From assembly GCF_019320115.1 (NCBI RefSeq), contig NC_089585.1, positions 141,469,426 through 141,533,425 of the forward strand: a stretch of 64,000 nt of DNA. The letters are read 5' to 3'. Below, piece by piece: positions 63,968 through 64,000 of this stretch (within the stretch, counting starts at the first letter, position 1; every line of letters starts with the position of its first letter). The notes under the pieces are model-generated. The model was not told the origin of the DNA. It did no database searches and saw nothing but the letters and a program-made list of their open reading frames with translations. The position numbers and the translations under genes are program-made. Origin of the DNA: Miscanthus floridulus (Eukaryota > Streptophyta > Magnoliopsida > Poales > Poaceae).

Positions 63968-64000
63968 AGCGAAAATCAGCACAGTGCCCAGGATCTGAGA

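Overview
The window is nuclear DNA from a grass, most likely a panicoid of the sorghum / sugarcane / Miscanthus group. That placement is inference from the transposon families and from the very GC-rich 5' ends of the genes; no marker fixes the species. About two thirds is transposable-element DNA and the rest holds a short run of plant genes. All genes are eukaryotic, with GT-AG introns. No rRNA, tRNA or CRISPR array was seen.

Layout. 1-5394: repeat debris, namely MITE copies, a 109-bp tandem duplication and the 5' end of a minus-strand Copia element (LTR, primer-binding site, broken gag). 5400-22628: a 17.2-kb Ty3/Gypsy element of the Tat type on the minus strand, with two LTRs of about 1.31 kb and a perfect CTAGG target-site duplication. 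Its gag and pol (including the extra archaeal-type RNase H) are decayed. Between integrase and 3' LTR it carries a six-exon gene on the opposite strand and a tandem-repeat block. Its protease/RT region is folded into a 1.17-kb inverted repeat. 22634-23791: 3' end of a hAT transposase element. 23956-30937: a DUF295/F-box pseudogene broken by a MITE, a frameshift and a young 5.2-kb Copia element (25102-30305, TCGCT duplication).

Gene-bearing part. 32530-33994 (-): NMD3-like 60S export adaptor with a frameshift and no recognisable first zinc cluster. 34867-36117 (-): sarcosine/pipecolate oxidase, intact. 37292-44907 (-): organellar tRNA uridine-modifying enzyme MTO1/MnmG in 12-13 exons, its introns loaded with a hAT element, a Stowaway MITE, a foldback element and a Tat-type retroelement fragment. 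46244-48709 (+): an 821-aa P-class PPR protein. 50478-54135 (-): a RGLG-type (copine/VWA plus RING) E3 ubiquitin ligase in 11 coding exons with an RTE LINE in its first coding intron. 55808-60217: a 4.4-kb hAT element with long terminal inverted repeats and a stop-ridden transposase. 60218-64000: repeat DNA, including a Copia LTR split by a hAT element (CTTCTGCC duplication), two MITEs of one family in opposite orientation, and a Gypsy LTR end with a GC-rich minisatellite.

How the genes relate. MTO1 and the PPR gene lie head to head about 1.3 kb apart, and both probably act in organelle RNA metabolism. NMD3 serves cytosolic ribosome export, sarcosine oxidase serves N-methyl amino acid / pipecolate oxidation, and RGLG serves ubiquitin signalling. 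They are ordinary plant neighbours, not an operon. The most unusual structures are the inverted protease/RT repeat in the Tat element, its antisense multi-exon gene, and a 19-nt intron-like remnant in MTO1 exon 1.
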